Source of the DNA: Nevskiales bacterium
Lineage (GTDB): Bacteria > Pseudomonadota > Gammaproteobacteria > Nevskiales > Nevskiaceae
DNA: 64,000 nucleotides
Assembly: GCA_028698335.1 (NCBI GenBank)
Contig: JAQVDP010000010.1
Span: 1 to 64,000, forward strand
Direction of reading: 5' to 3'
Positions 37,325-46,048 of this stretch are shown here, piece by piece. The number at the start of each line of letters is the position of its first letter. The stretch's first letter is position 1. Under the pieces are notes generated by a model. It ran no database searches and was not told the DNA's origin. It worked only from the letters and a program-made list of their open reading frames with translations. The position numbers were made by a program, and so were the translations under genes.

Positions 37325-37705
37325 TCAGACGCCGTAGGGCTCGGCGAGCAAGGCCTCGAAGGCCCCGGACTTGATCATGCGCGACAGATCGGCCGCGCCG
37401 CCGATCAACTGTCCGTTGACGAACACCATCGGAAACGTCGGCCAGCCCGCCCACATCTTCAGCGCGTTGCGCCGCCGCCATTGATTCATGTAGCTGCCGT
37501 ATTCGAGATAGTGGTACGGCGCGCCGGCGCGATCGAGCAGCTTGCGTGCCTTGCGCACGTGAGGATTCTGGGCCATGCCCACGACCACCACCTTGTGTCC
37601 GGCGACGGCGGCCTCGACCTCGTCGACGACGTCGCGATGATTCTCCGCGACGAACTTGCGGATATCGGGATGCAGGCGCTTCTCGGGCAGGGTCGTACGC
37701 GACAT
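37325..37705 (-). CDS. glutaredoxin-fold protein lacking all cysteines
   Basis: A 126-residue protein with the glutaredoxin scaffold: VVVVGMAQNPHVRKARKLLDRAGAPYHYLEYG at 38-70, the cis-Pro loop WPTFPMVFVNGQLIGGAADL at 88-107, and a final helix. The usual CPYC or CGFS active site is NPHV (47-50), and there is no cysteine anywhere in the protein. Thiol-disulfide chemistry by the normal mechanism is therefore excluded. The glutathione-binding TFP and GG elements remain, so it might bind glutathione or an Fe-S partner without redox chemistry. The N-terminal 30 residues are extra. It stands alone between the ATPase operon and the GMC gene. Confidence 0.82.
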   Translation of the reverse strand: MSRTTLPEKRLHPDIRKFVAENHRDVVDEVEAAVAGHKVVVVGMAQNPHVRKARKLLDRAGAPYHYLEYGSYMNQWRRRNALKMWAGWPTFPMVFVNGQLIGGAADLSRMIKSGAFEALLAEPYGV

Positions 37706-37801
37706 GGGCGGGATCGGCTTCAGTCAGATCGAAGCGCGAGTATCGGCGCCGGCCCCACGCGAATCAATCGGGCGCCTCCGCGGCACGCCGCAACGCGGCG
37801 C

Positions 37802-39439
37802 TCAGCCGCCGTCGGCCTCCGCGTCCTCGAGCAGCATCGCCGCGCCCTTCTCGCCGATCATGGTCGCCGGCTGGTTGGTGTTGCCGCCGACCAGCGTCGG
37901 CATGATCGAGGCATCGACCACCCGCAGGCATTGCAGGCCATGCACGCGCAGACGCGGATCGACCACCGCCATCGGATCGACGCCCATCTTGCAGGTGCCG
38001 ACGGGGTGATATGCCGACTCTCCGCTGCGCCGCACCCAGTCGGCGAGGTCAGCATCGCTCTGCAGCGCGGCCCCAGGCGACATCTCGACTTCATGGTGCG
38101 GTGCGAAGGCCGGCTGCGCCAGGATCCTGCGCACCAGATGCACCCCGCGCACGAGTCGCTCGACATCGGCGGACTCGGCCATGTAGTTGGGATCGATCAG
38201 CGGCGCCGCGAACGGATCGGCACTGTGCAGGCCGACGCGGCCGCGCGACGACGGCCTGAGCCCGTAGATCATCACCGCGTAGCCGTAGCCGCTCATCGCG
38301 GTCTTCAGGTCCCGCCCGTGATCGGAGTACAGCATCGGCGCGAAGTGCAGTTGCAGGTCGGGGATCTCTTCCTCGGGCCGGGAGCGGACGAATCCGCCGG
38401 CCTCGGCGCCGTTGCTCGACAGCACGCCGCGTCGACCGCTCAGGTACTGCAACAGCGCCCACAGACCCTTGAGCCAGTAGCTCGGATGCATCGAGATGCT
38501 CTGGCGGCTGCGCGCGCCGACGCGCACGAACACATCGATGTGGTCCTGCAGATTCTGCCCGACACCCTCCAGCGCGTGACACAGCTCGATCCCGTGCCGG
38601 GACAGCTCCTCGCGCGGACCGATTCCGGAGAGCATCAGCAGTTGCGGCGAGTTGAACGCGCCGCCGCAGAGCACGACCTCGCGCCCGGCACGGACCTGCG
38701 CCAGTCCCGTCGCGCCCCGGTATTCGACCCCGGTGGCGCGGTTGCCTTCGAGCAGCACACGGGTGACCTGCGCGCCACTACGGACAGTCAGGTTGGAACG
38801 CCCCTCCGCGGGTTCGAGATACGCGCGCGCATTGCTGCAGCGTGCGCCGTCCTTCTGGTAGGCGTAGTAGAAACCCACGCCCTCCTGCTCACTGCCGTTG
38901 AAATCGGTATTGCGCCGGTGCCCCGCCTGCGTCGCCGCCTCGACGAACGCCGTGCTCAGCGGATTGGTGTAGCGTCGCTCGGCAACGTTGAGCGGACCCC
39001 CCTGCCCGTGAAACGCGGCGTCGACCGGCGTCGCCTTCGGCTCGAAATTTTCGGACCTGCGGAAGTACGGCAGCACGTCGGCGTACGACCATCCCTCGCA
39101 GCCCAGCCGCGCCCACTCGTCATAGTCCCGGGCGTGCCCGCGGATATAGACCTGCGCGTTCATGCCGCTGGAACCGCCGAGCATCCTGCCCCGCGGCTGG
39201 AACAGCGCACGGTCGTACATGTGCCGCTGCGGTTCGGTATTGAACTGCCAGTTGTAGCGACGGCTGAACATCAGCTGCAGGAAGCCCAGCGGCATGTTCA
39301 CGAACGGATTGCGGCGGCTCTCCGGACCGGCTTCGAGCAACAGCACCGAATGGCGACCGCTCTCGGACAGGCGGTTGGCGACGGCGCATCCGGCCGAGCC
39401 CGCGCCGACCACCACGTAATCGAACTGTTCGGACGACAT
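37802..39439 (-). CDS. GMC-family FAD oxidoreductase (choline/alcohol dehydrogenase-like)
   Basis: A 545-residue glucose-methanol-choline oxidoreductase. The FAD motif VVGAGSAGCAVANRL is at 10-24, the second GMC signature is QPRGRMLGGSSGMNAQVYIRG near 82-102, and another is LLMLSGIGPREEL. The catalytic pair is seen in AYHPVGTCKMG (His) and VGGNTNQPATMIGEKGA (Asn). It is related to choline dehydrogenase BetA and alkane-derived alcohol dehydrogenases; the substrate is an alcohol but unidentified. It lies 33 bases after the SDR and is likely co-transcribed with it under the divergent MerR-type regulator. Confidence 0.9.
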   Translation of the reverse strand: MSSEQFDYVVVGAGSAGCAVANRLSESGRHSVLLLEAGPESRRNPFVNMPLGFLQLMFSRRYNWQFNTEPQRHMYDRALFQPRGRMLGGSSGMNAQVYIRGHARDYDEWARLGCEGWSYADVLPYFRRSENFEPKATPVDAAFHGQGGPLNVAERRYTNPLSTAFVEAATQAGHRRNTDFNGSEQEGVGFYYAYQKDGARCSNARAYLEPAEGRSNLTVRSGAQVTRVLLEGNRATGVEYRGATGLAQVRAGREVVLCGGAFNSPQLLMLSGIGPREELSRHGIELCHALEGVGQNLQDHIDVFVRVGARSRQSISMHPSYWLKGLWALLQYLSGRRGVLSSNGAEAGGFVRSRPEEEIPDLQLHFAPMLYSDHGRDLKTAMSGYGYAVMIYGLRPSSRGRVGLHSADPFAAPLIDPNYMAESADVERLVRGVHLVRRILAQPAFAPHHEVEMSPGAALQSDADLADWVRRSGESAYHPVGTCKMGVDPMAVVDPRLRVHGLQCLRVVDASIMPTLVGGNTNQPATMIGEKGAAMLLEDAEADGG

Positions 39440-39472
39440 CGATCGCTCCGGTTTTACGGGCCGCCGTTGCGG

Positions 39473-40258
39473 CTATCGGGCGGTCACCGCCGTGGTCATC
39501 GCGCTGGACCCGCCCAGCGACCAGCCGCCGTCGACCGGCAGCACCACTCCGGTGACATAGGCCGCGTCATCGGAGCACAGCCACTGCGCGGCGCGGGCGA
39601 TCTCCGCCTTGCTGCCCCAGCGCCGCAGCGGCACCGAATCCGTCCATGCCTTCTCGGCCGCCGGTGTCGGCGCCAACCGGCGCATGCCCTCGGTCCCGGC
39701 GATCGGGCCCGGCGCAATCGCGTTGACGCGAATCCCCTGCGGCCCCCATTCGATCGCGGCGGTCCGCGTCACCTGGTCGATGCCCGCCTTCGCCGCACCG
39801 ACGTGGATCTGGAACGGCGTCGGCAACCAGGACTGCGGCGCGCTGATGTTGATGATCGCCGCGCCGGGCTTGCGCAGATGGTCGTAGGCCGCACGCATGA
39901 CGTTGAAGCAACCGAGCAGATCGATGTCGATCACCGCCTTGAAGCCGTTGGCCGACAGCTCGGATGCCGGCGCGACGAAGTTGCCCGCTGCGCCTGAGAT
40001 CAGCACGTCGATCGCCCCCAACTGCGCGGCGGTCGAGGCCATCGCCGACGACAGCGCGTCGTAGTCGCGCACGTCCGCGGCGAAGCCGATCACGTCGCCA
40101 CCGTGGCGCTTGAGTTCGGCAACGGCGGCGTCGACGCGCTCCTGGCTGCGGCTGAGCACCGCAACACGGGCACCGGCTTCGGCGAAGGACTCGGCGATGC
40201 CGAAATTGATGCCGGTCGTGCCGCCGGCGACGAATACCACCTTGTCGCGAAATGTCAT
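39473..40258 (-). CDS. 2,4-dienoyl-CoA reductase-like SDR
   Basis: A 261-residue SDR with GGTTGINFGIAE at 12-23, SGAAGNFVAPASELS near 88-102 and S139. The GAAGNF form and the region QIHVGAAKAGID resemble animal-type 2,4-dienoyl-CoA reductases. In them, as here, the classical Tyr of YxxxK is absent (position 153 is Val, Lys is K157). A reductase of unsaturated acyl-CoA in beta-oxidation is the best guess. AGGAG lies 6 bases before the ATG. It is divergent from a MerR-type regulator and followed by the GMC enzyme. Confidence 0.8.
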   Translation of the reverse strand: MTFRDKVVFVAGGTTGINFGIAESFAEAGARVAVLSRSQERVDAAVAELKRHGGDVIGFAADVRDYDALSSAMASTAAQLGAIDVLISGAAGNFVAPASELSANGFKAVIDIDLLGCFNVMRAAYDHLRKPGAAIINISAPQSWLPTPFQIHVGAAKAGIDQVTRTAAIEWGPQGIRVNAIAPGPIAGTEGMRRLAPTPAAEKAWTDSVPLRRWGSKAEIARAAQWLCSDDAAYVTGVVLPVDGGWSLGGSSAMTTAVTAR

Positions 40259-40366
40259 GTGCTCTCCTCGGACTCGCAAATGCACCGGGTCCGACTTGCG
40301 CCCGCCGCTGCAACACCGGCGGACCTCCGGACCCCTGTTTTCTGATCCAGGCAATAAACGTCATTT

Positions 40367-40385
40367 TGCGTATATTGTCAACGCA
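40367..40385. promoter_or_regulatory. candidate operator between SDR and MerR genes
   Basis: TGCGT-N9-ACGCA forms a 19-base dyad in the AT-rich centre of the 220-base divergent intergenic region (40259-40478). Such a site could bind the MerR-type regulator encoded on one side and act on the SDR-GMC operon on the other. Evidence is symmetry and position only. Confidence 0.4.
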
Positions 40386-40478
40386 TTTTATTCATGGCAG
40401 GCCCATTCCGGCTCACGCCCCGCCCGGCATTTCGACTACATTGGCCGCCTGATTTCCCAGCATGAGCCGCAGACCCAC

Positions 40479-41255
40479 ATGAAGATGCGCGAACTCGAAA
40501 AGCGCACCGGCGTCAATCGCGAGACGATCCGCGTCTATCTGCGCCATGGGCTGATGCCCGAGCCGCATCGCCCCAAACCCAACGTCGCCGACTACGGCGA
40601 GGAGCATGTCTCCAGCGTCCTGGCGATTCGCAAGCTGCAGAAGGACAAGCGGGTTCCACTGCATCTGATCAAGCGGGCGATGGAGGGCGACACCTCGGTG
40701 ATGCCGGCCGATGCCACCGCGTTCCCGCACCTGGACAGCCTGATCGCCGCGCGCGTCGGCGTCGACGATGCGCTGGTCCCGCTGAGCGTGACGCTGACGC
40801 GCAACCCGCATGCGCAGAAGGATGCCCGCCTGCTCGAGGACGTCGGTGCGATCACGCTGGTCCGCCGCCGCGGCAAACCGCACCTGAGCCGCATGGATGC
40901 CGAACTCGTGAGCCTCTGGGGCGACATGCGGGCCGCGGGCTTCACCGAGGAACTCGGCTTCAGCGCGGACGTCTGCAGACTGCACGTCGAGGCGGCGCAG
41001 CGGCTCGCGCACATGGAACTCCGGCTGTTCCTGGCACGCGTCACCGGACTGCGCAACGAAGGCCCCACCGCGGACATGGCGCAGGCCGCACTGACCCATC
41101 TGCTGAGTTTCTTCGGCCTGATCCGGGTCAAGACCGTGCTGGCCGACCTGCGCCAGCACTCGGCGGAGACGTCCGCGCCGGCTCCGGCCACGTCAGCCAA
41201 ACGAAGCCGACGGCCACGACGACCGTCGGCCGCCCCGGCACGCGGCAAACGCTAG
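40479..41255 (+). CDS. MerR-family transcriptional regulator
   Basis: A 258-residue regulator. The first 70 residues form a MerR winged helix (MKMRELEKRTGVNRETIRVYLRHGLMPEPHRPKPNVADYGEEHV), followed by a coiled-coil start (LAIRKLQKDKRVPLHLIKRAM). A C-terminal effector-type domain of about 170 residues lacks metal-binding cysteines, so it probably senses an organic ligand. The last 30 residues are Arg/Pro/Ala-rich. It is divergent from the SDR-GMC operon, its most likely target. An alternative start is M3. Confidence 0.88.
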   Translation: MKMRELEKRTGVNRETIRVYLRHGLMPEPHRPKPNVADYGEEHVSSVLAIRKLQKDKRVPLHLIKRAMEGDTSVMPADATAFPHLDSLIAARVGVDDALVPLSVTLTRNPHAQKDARLLEDVGAITLVRRRGKPHLSRMDAELVSLWGDMRAAGFTEELGFSADVCRLHVEAAQRLAHMELRLFLARVTGLRNEGPTADMAQAALTHLLSFFGLIRVKTVLADLRQHSAETSAPAPATSAKRSRRPRRPSAAPARGKR

Positions 41256-41262
41256 GCCGGCG

Positions 41263-42090
41263 TCAGCTGGCGGTCCGCGCCGCGGCCAGGCGGCTGCCGA
41301 CCCAGAAGCTGTTGAGGATCGCGACCACGACCAGCGCACCGAACAGCAGCTCCTTGCCCTCGCTCCACTGCGCCACCCAGGGCGACAGCTGACGTGCCAG
41401 ACCCAGGCCCGCGACACAGAGGCTGACGGCGGCAATCGCCAGCCCCATCACGCGCGAGGCGATGCGCGCCATGTCGTCGGCGCCCGCGATCAGGCGCGCG
41501 ATCCACAAACCGTTCAGGCCGTCGGTCACGAGCATGCCGAGCATGAACAGCAGTCCGAGCAGCACGGCCGGCTGCCAGCCGCCGAACTGCGAACCGGTCA
41601 GCGCGAACAGCGCCGCCTGGCTGATGGTGTCGAACGACAGCGCGAACAGCGCGCCGACCCCCATGATCACCAGCGGATGCGTCGCCGTCGCCAGACGCCG
41701 GAACATCGGTCCGAGCAGACGCCCCTTGAACCCGACCGGCCGCACCACTTCGTCCGGCGCGGCGCTGAGCACCGCCCGCAGGTTGACGATGCCGAGCCCG
41801 CCGAGGAACGCGATCGAGATCCAGGCGCCGAAGCTCTCCAGCCAGGCCGGCACCTGCCACTGCGCGGTCAGCGTCGACACCCCCAGCGCGACCGCGATCA
41901 CGACCAGACCGTGCCCGAGCGAGAACAGGCTGCCGCAGCGCCGCGCGAGCCCGGGCTGGACCCGCGCGTTGTACCGGGTCAGACCGTCGATGGTCGCCAG
42001 ATGATCGGCGTCGAAGCCGTGCTTCAACCCGAGCAGCAGCACCACCGCCGCCAGCGCGGCAAACTCCTGAGGCAAGTCGGCAGCAGTCAC
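41263..42090 (-). CDS. hoxN: nickel/cobalt permease (NiCoT, HoxN-like)
   Basis: A 275-residue inner-membrane permease with the signature LKHGFDADHLATIDG, a variant of the NiCoT H(A)xDADH motif that binds Ni2+ or Co2+. Seven or eight hydrophobic segments follow, including LFSLGHGLVV and GALFALSFDTISQAALF, another NiCoT motif. The start is GTG 42090, preceded by GGGAGA with 8-base spacing; a further upstream ATG lacks an SD. It is the last gene of the hydrogenase locus on this strand, so nickel supply for HupL is its likely role. Confidence 0.88.
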   Translation of the reverse strand: MTAADLPQEFAALAAVVLLLGLKHGFDADHLATIDGLTRYNARVQPGLARRCGSLFSLGHGLVVIAVALGVSTLTAQWQVPAWLESFGAWISIAFLGGLGIVNLRAVLSAAPDEVVRPVGFKGRLLGPMFRRLATATHPLVIMGVGALFALSFDTISQAALFALTGSQFGGWQPAVLLGLLFMLGMLVTDGLNGLWIARLIAGADDMARIASRVMGLAIAAVSLCVAGLGLARQLSPWVAQWSEGKELLFGALVVVAILNSFWVGSRLAAARTAS

Positions 42091-42220
42091 GATGCGTCTC
42101 CCTGTGGCGCGGCCCGGCAAGGGGATGTCCGCTTGATGGGCGAGTTTCGTGCCAGCATCCTCGTCCCGCAAAAACAGTCACTTGCATCGCGACCGCGACG
42201 CGATACCGATCGCCGGATGA

Positions 42221-43600
42221 TCACTTGGACGGCTCCGGCGGAAGCGCTTTTTCCAGTGCCAGCGGCAGCGTCACGGTGAACTCGGCGCCGCCGAGCGCGT
42301 TGTTGGCCACCGCGAGCCGGCCGCCGTGGCGTTCGACGATCCCGTAGCTGATCGACAGCCCCAGTCCGGTGCCCTGCCCGACCGGCTTGGTGGTGAAGAA
42401 CGGCTCGAAGATGTGCGGCAGGACCTCGGGATCGATGCCGATGCCGTTGTCGGAGAAACAGGCGCGGACGCTGCCGTCCGCATCGCGGTCGACCCGGACC
42501 GACAGGCTCGGCGCCGCCAGCATCTCGGTGGCGTCGCGCGCGTTCTGCACCAGATTCATCATGACCTGCTGCATCTGCGCGCCCGAGCCGATCACCATCA
42601 GGCCGCGCTGGATGTCGACGTCGACCCGGAAGCGTGCCGGGCTCGCGGTCCGCACCCACTGCACGGCGCGTTCGACCACCTCGCCGAGATCGAACAGATC
42701 GTCGCCGTCGCGGTCCTGGGCGGAGAAGCGCTTGAGGTTGTCGACGATGTCGCGGGTGCGCTCGGCGCCTTCCACCGTGCCGTCGATCAGCGACCCGAGG
42801 TCGGCCAGGATCTTGTCGATGCGCAGACGCTCGCGCAGTGCGTTGCGGGCGTCCTCGCCGGCACCCGCGTGCACGGCGCCGATGTATTCGCCGAGGCGTT
42901 CGGAATAGCGCTTCAGCGCGTGCACGTTGCCGAGCACGAAGCTGATCGGGTTGTTCAGTTCGTGTGCGACGCCGGCGACGAGACGGCCCAGCGACGCCAT
43001 CTTCTCGGCCTGCAGCAGCTGCTGCTGGGTGCGCTTGAGCTGCTCGTGCGTCTCATGCAGTTCGCGATACGCGCGCCGCAATTCGCCGACCGGGCGCCCG
43101 GTCATGACACTGCCGACGATGCGTCCGGCCGCGGTGGTCCGCGGCGTGAAATTCAGCGACACCTCGACCGGCCCGGCGGCGGTCAGCAGGGTCAGCTCAC
43201 AGTCGTGCACCGCGTCCTTCTGCGCAACCATGCGCCGCACCGTATCCTGCGATGCGCTGTCCGCGAACAGCTCAAACACCGCGGTCCCCCGCAGCGCGTC
43301 GGCGACGCGCCCGACCAGCGCGGTCAGCGCCTCGTTGACCTCCTCGATGGTGCCGTCGAGCGCCGTCGCGATGACCACGTCGGACATCGACCCGAGCACC
43401 GAGCGCGTGAACTGCTGCGCCTCCTCGAGCGCGGTGTTCTTCTCCTCGAGGGCGACCTCGTGACGCAGCAGGTCCGAGAACACCTCGTCCATCTTCTGGA
43501 TCACGCTGATCCAGGCCTGGTCGCCGAAGCTGCCCCTGGTCCGCTCGAGACCGCTGGGCAGGGCCGCCGAGAACTTGCGCTCGAAATCTTCCGGGCTCAC
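42221..43600 (-). CDS. hoxJ: hydrogenase-linked sensor histidine kinase HoxJ-like
   Basis: A 459-residue soluble kinase with no membrane helix. An N-terminal region is followed by a coiled coil ([21 protein letters not shown]), a PAS domain (about 95-200, [27 protein letters not shown]), and a second coil. The DHp phospho-acceptor is in [19 protein letters not shown], then the N box [10 protein letters not shown] and G boxes [10 protein letters not shown] and GTGLGLSIS. It starts with GTG, 10 bases after the hoxC stop, with GAGG upstream. In Ralstonia the H2-sensing HoxBC pair controls such a kinase through its PAS domain; the same is inferred here. Confidence 0.9.
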   Translation of the reverse strand: MSPEDFERKFSAALPSGLERTRGSFGDQAWISVIQKMDEVFSDLLRHEVALEEKNTALEEAQQFTRSVLGSMSDVVIATALDGTIEEVNEALTALVGRVADALRGTAVFELFADSASQDTVRRMVAQKDAVHDCELTLLTAAGPVEVSLNFTPRTTAAGRIVGSVMTGRPVGELRRAYRELHETHEQLKRTQQQLLQAEKMASLGRLVAGVAHELNNPISFVLGNVHALKRYSERLGEYIGAVHAGAGEDARNALRERLRIDKILADLGSLIDGTVEGAERTRDIVDNLKRFSAQDRDGDDLFDLGEVVERAVQWVRTASPARFRVDVDIQRGLMVIGSGAQMQQVMMNLVQNARDATEMLAAPSLSVRVDRDADGSVRACFSDNGIGIDPEVLPHIFEPFFTTKPVGQGTGLGLSISYGIVERHGGRLAVANNALGGAEFTVTLPLALEKALPPEPSK

Positions 43601-43610
43601 GGCGACGGCC

Positions 43611-45047
43611 TCAGTGCACCGTGCACACCATGCACGGGTCGAAGGAGCGCACGATGTGCTGCACCGACACCGGCGCACGCCGGTCCGCGCCGGCGGCAAC
43701 CCCGACCAGTGCCTGCTCCAGCGCCCCCGGCTGCCCGGCGGCGTCGCGCGGCGAGAAATTCCAGGTGGTCGGGGCGATGATCTGGTAGCTCGCGATCCGC
43801 CCCCGGCGGATGCTGAGCCAGTGCCCGAGCGAACCGCGCGCGGCCTCCACCAGGCCGACACCGTCGGCGTCCTGCGGCAGCTCGAATTCGGCGCAGAACG
43901 GCTCGTCCGGCTGCAGGCGCATCACCCATCGCTCCATCTCCGGCAGCGTGCGCGCCATCTCCAGCAGTCGCGCGACGACCCGCGCGGCGACGCTGCCGCC
44001 GTGCCGGATCATGTCACGTGCGAGCGGATGCCCGGCCACCACCTGACGCGCCAGCGCGCCGACCTCGACGACCTCACCGGCGAGTCGCGGGGCCTTGCAC
44101 CAGCTGTACGCCCCGGGCTTGTCCGGCATCGGCACCGTCGAGCCATCGCGCGGACGCGCGGTGTCACCGCCCATCCAGGCGTGGCTGACGTCCTCGGCGA
44201 TGGCATCGAGGTGCAGCGGCCGCGGACCGCCGTCCCAGACGCCGCCCGGGTACAGCGGTCCTTCGGGCAGCAGATAGGCGCCGTAGCTCAGGTAGCGGTC
44301 GGTCGCGCGCCCGAGCCGCCACAGGTCCAGATCGTCCGCGATGCGCAGGAACCGGCCGAAGTCCCCGCGCGGCGCGGCGGCGGCCCAGGCCCGCAGCGAC
44401 CCGACGCTGTCGATCGCCGCAACCGCCTCCAGCGCGTCGCCGAGCAGCGTCCGTTCGAGAAACGCACGAAACCCGCGCAGCAGCGCGTACAACCGCAGGC
44501 GTTCGGATGCATCGATCGGTCGCGCCGACCCCCCCGGCTGCAGCGATCCGGTATGCGGCCAGCGTCCCGCGAGCAGTCCCATCGTCTCCAGCAGCCGCGT
44601 CCGCGCCGGCACCACCTCGCGCCGCGCGCTGCCGGCGATCGCCTTGTAGCGTTCCACCGCCTCGACCGACCATGCGCGTTCCGCATAGTCGGCCCGGGCG
44701 AAGTCCGGCATGAAGAACAGCACGAAGTGACTCAGGTGATCGGCGAGGTTCTCGATCGCCTGCGTCAGCGCGGCGCAGATCCGGCCGTTCTCGCAGGGAC
44801 TCAGTCCGGCGGCCTGCGCCAGCGCCATGCTCGCGGCCGCCGACTGCGCAACCGAACAGATCCCGCAGATCCGCGGCACGAAGTGCAGCGCGTCGAGCGG
44901 ATGCTTGCCGATCAGCATCTGCTCGAAACCCCGGAACAGCGGCGAATTGACGTAGGCCGCGCTGATCCGGTCCTGCTCGAACTCGAGCGCGACCTCGAGA
45001 TCGCCCTCGACGCGATTGAACGGTCCCACCACGATCCGCCTGCCCAT
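43611..45047 (-). CDS. hoxC: regulatory [NiFe]-hydrogenase large subunit (HoxC/HupV)
   Basis: A 478-residue NiFe-binding subunit of an H2 sensor. The first cysteine pair is in [14 protein letters not shown] and the last in [10 protein letters not shown], which is the C-terminus itself. The absence of any peptide after the final His is the hallmark of regulatory hydrogenases, whose large subunits need no protease. It overlaps hoxB by ATGA and is followed by hoxJ. It senses H2 and passes the signal to HoxJ, as in Ralstonia and Rhodobacter. Confidence 0.92.
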   Translation of the reverse strand: MGRRIVVGPFNRVEGDLEVALEFEQDRISAAYVNSPLFRGFEQMLIGKHPLDALHFVPRICGICSVAQSAAASMALAQAAGLSPCENGRICAALTQAIENLADHLSHFVLFFMPDFARADYAERAWSVEAVERYKAIAGSARREVVPARTRLLETMGLLAGRWPHTGSLQPGGSARPIDASERLRLYALLRGFRAFLERTLLGDALEAVAAIDSVGSLRAWAAAAPRGDFGRFLRIADDLDLWRLGRATDRYLSYGAYLLPEGPLYPGGVWDGGPRPLHLDAIAEDVSHAWMGGDTARPRDGSTVPMPDKPGAYSWCKAPRLAGEVVEVGALARQVVAGHPLARDMIRHGGSVAARVVARLLEMARTLPEMERWVMRLQPDEPFCAEFELPQDADGVGLVEAARGSLGHWLSIRRGRIASYQIIAPTTWNFSPRDAAGQPGALEQALVGVAAGADRRAPVSVQHIVRSFDPCMVCTVH

Positions 45048-46048
45048 CAGGGCTTCATCCCGGGAGGCTTGCTGCTGTCCGGCGGCACCTCGACGCGGAA
45101 CGACACCGCGTTCTCGCGCACGCGGCGCGGCGTCGCCGACTTCGACAGCGCCCCGAGCGCGACGAACCAGGCCTTGGGCATGTCCAACGGCAGGCCGATC
45201 GGAATGCCGGCGATCTTCGGCGTCTGCGACAGCGGATGCCCCGGCTCCTCGAAACCCGGCTCGGTGCAGGCGATGCAGGCAAAGCCCCCGCGCAGACAGG
45301 AGCCCGACCCGTTCCACAGCCGCGTGTTGCAGTCGGCGTGCGCGCGGGTTCCCTTGCAGCCCATGTGTTCCATCAGGCAGCCCTGCTGCGACGGCTGCTC
45401 GGCACTGGCCTTGAACTCGTAGAACTCGTTGCGGGGGCAGCCGTGATGCACCAGCCGGTCGGCATAGAAACGCGGGCGGCCGACCGGGTCCAGATCGCGT
45501 GGCGTCAGCTGCCCCAGCGACAGCGCCATCAGGCTGTCGACGACCCAGCCCGGGTGCGTCGGGCAGCCGGCGATGTTGATCACCGGCATGCCGCCACGCG
45601 ACACGAAATCCGCCCCGAGCAGACCACCGCCGAGATGATCCTCGTACTGCAGCCCGCAGGCATCGGTCAGATTGGCGCCGGCCGCGGTGATCCCCCCATA
45701 GGCCGCGCAGCTGCCGACGGCGATCACATAGCGCGCGCGCTGCGCCAGGCTGCGCACGATCTCGGTCATCGGCCGGCCGCTGCCGGCGAGCCGATGGAAT
45801 CCACCGCTGCCGTGCGGACCGCGCAGCAGTGCGCCCTCGATGCAGAGCATGTCGAGCGGCTGCTCGCCGCGCTCGTAGACCGCGAGCTGATCCAGCACCT
45901 CGTCGGCGCTGGCCTCGGACAGGCTCGGATGCCAGGCGATCTCGATTCCGGCATCGGCCAGCAGGCCGAACAGATCGGCCGACTCGTGACACAGCAGCGA
46001 CATCGAACAGCCGCCGCAGCCGCCGGACTGCAGCCACAGCAGGTTCAC
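45047..46048 (-). CDS. hoxB: regulatory [NiFe]-hydrogenase small subunit (HoxB/HupU)
   Basis: A 333-residue Fe-S subunit starting directly with MNLLWLQSGGCGGCSM, with no Tat signal, as in cytoplasmic regulatory hydrogenases. Cluster cysteines are C11 and C14, then VGSCAAYGG, GCPTHPGW, HHGCPRNEFYEF and the later cysteines of the medial and distal clusters (GCLMEHMGCKG, CNTR, CLRGGFACIACTEPGFEEPGHP). No C-terminal membrane anchor is present. It lies between hoxA and hoxC with 4-base overlaps on both sides. Confidence 0.92.
   Translation of the reverse strand: MNLLWLQSGGCGGCSMSLLCHESADLFGLLADAGIEIAWHPSLSEASADEVLDQLAVYERGEQPLDMLCIEGALLRGPHGSGGFHRLAGSGRPMTEIVRSLAQRARYVIAVGSCAAYGGITAAGANLTDACGLQYEDHLGGGLLGADFVSRGGMPVINIAGCPTHPGWVVDSLMALSLGQLTPRDLDPVGRPRFYADRLVHHGCPRNEFYEFKASAEQPSQQGCLMEHMGCKGTRAHADCNTRLWNGSGSCLRGGFACIACTEPGFEEPGHPLSQTPKIAGIPIGLPLDMPKAWFVALGALSKSATPRRVRENAVSFRVEVPPDSSKPPGMKP

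Noticed and set aside
43611-45047. Truncation of the second hydrogenase large subunit
   Set aside because: It lacks a peptide after the last His, but this is normal for regulatory hydrogenases such as HoxC, not a deletion.
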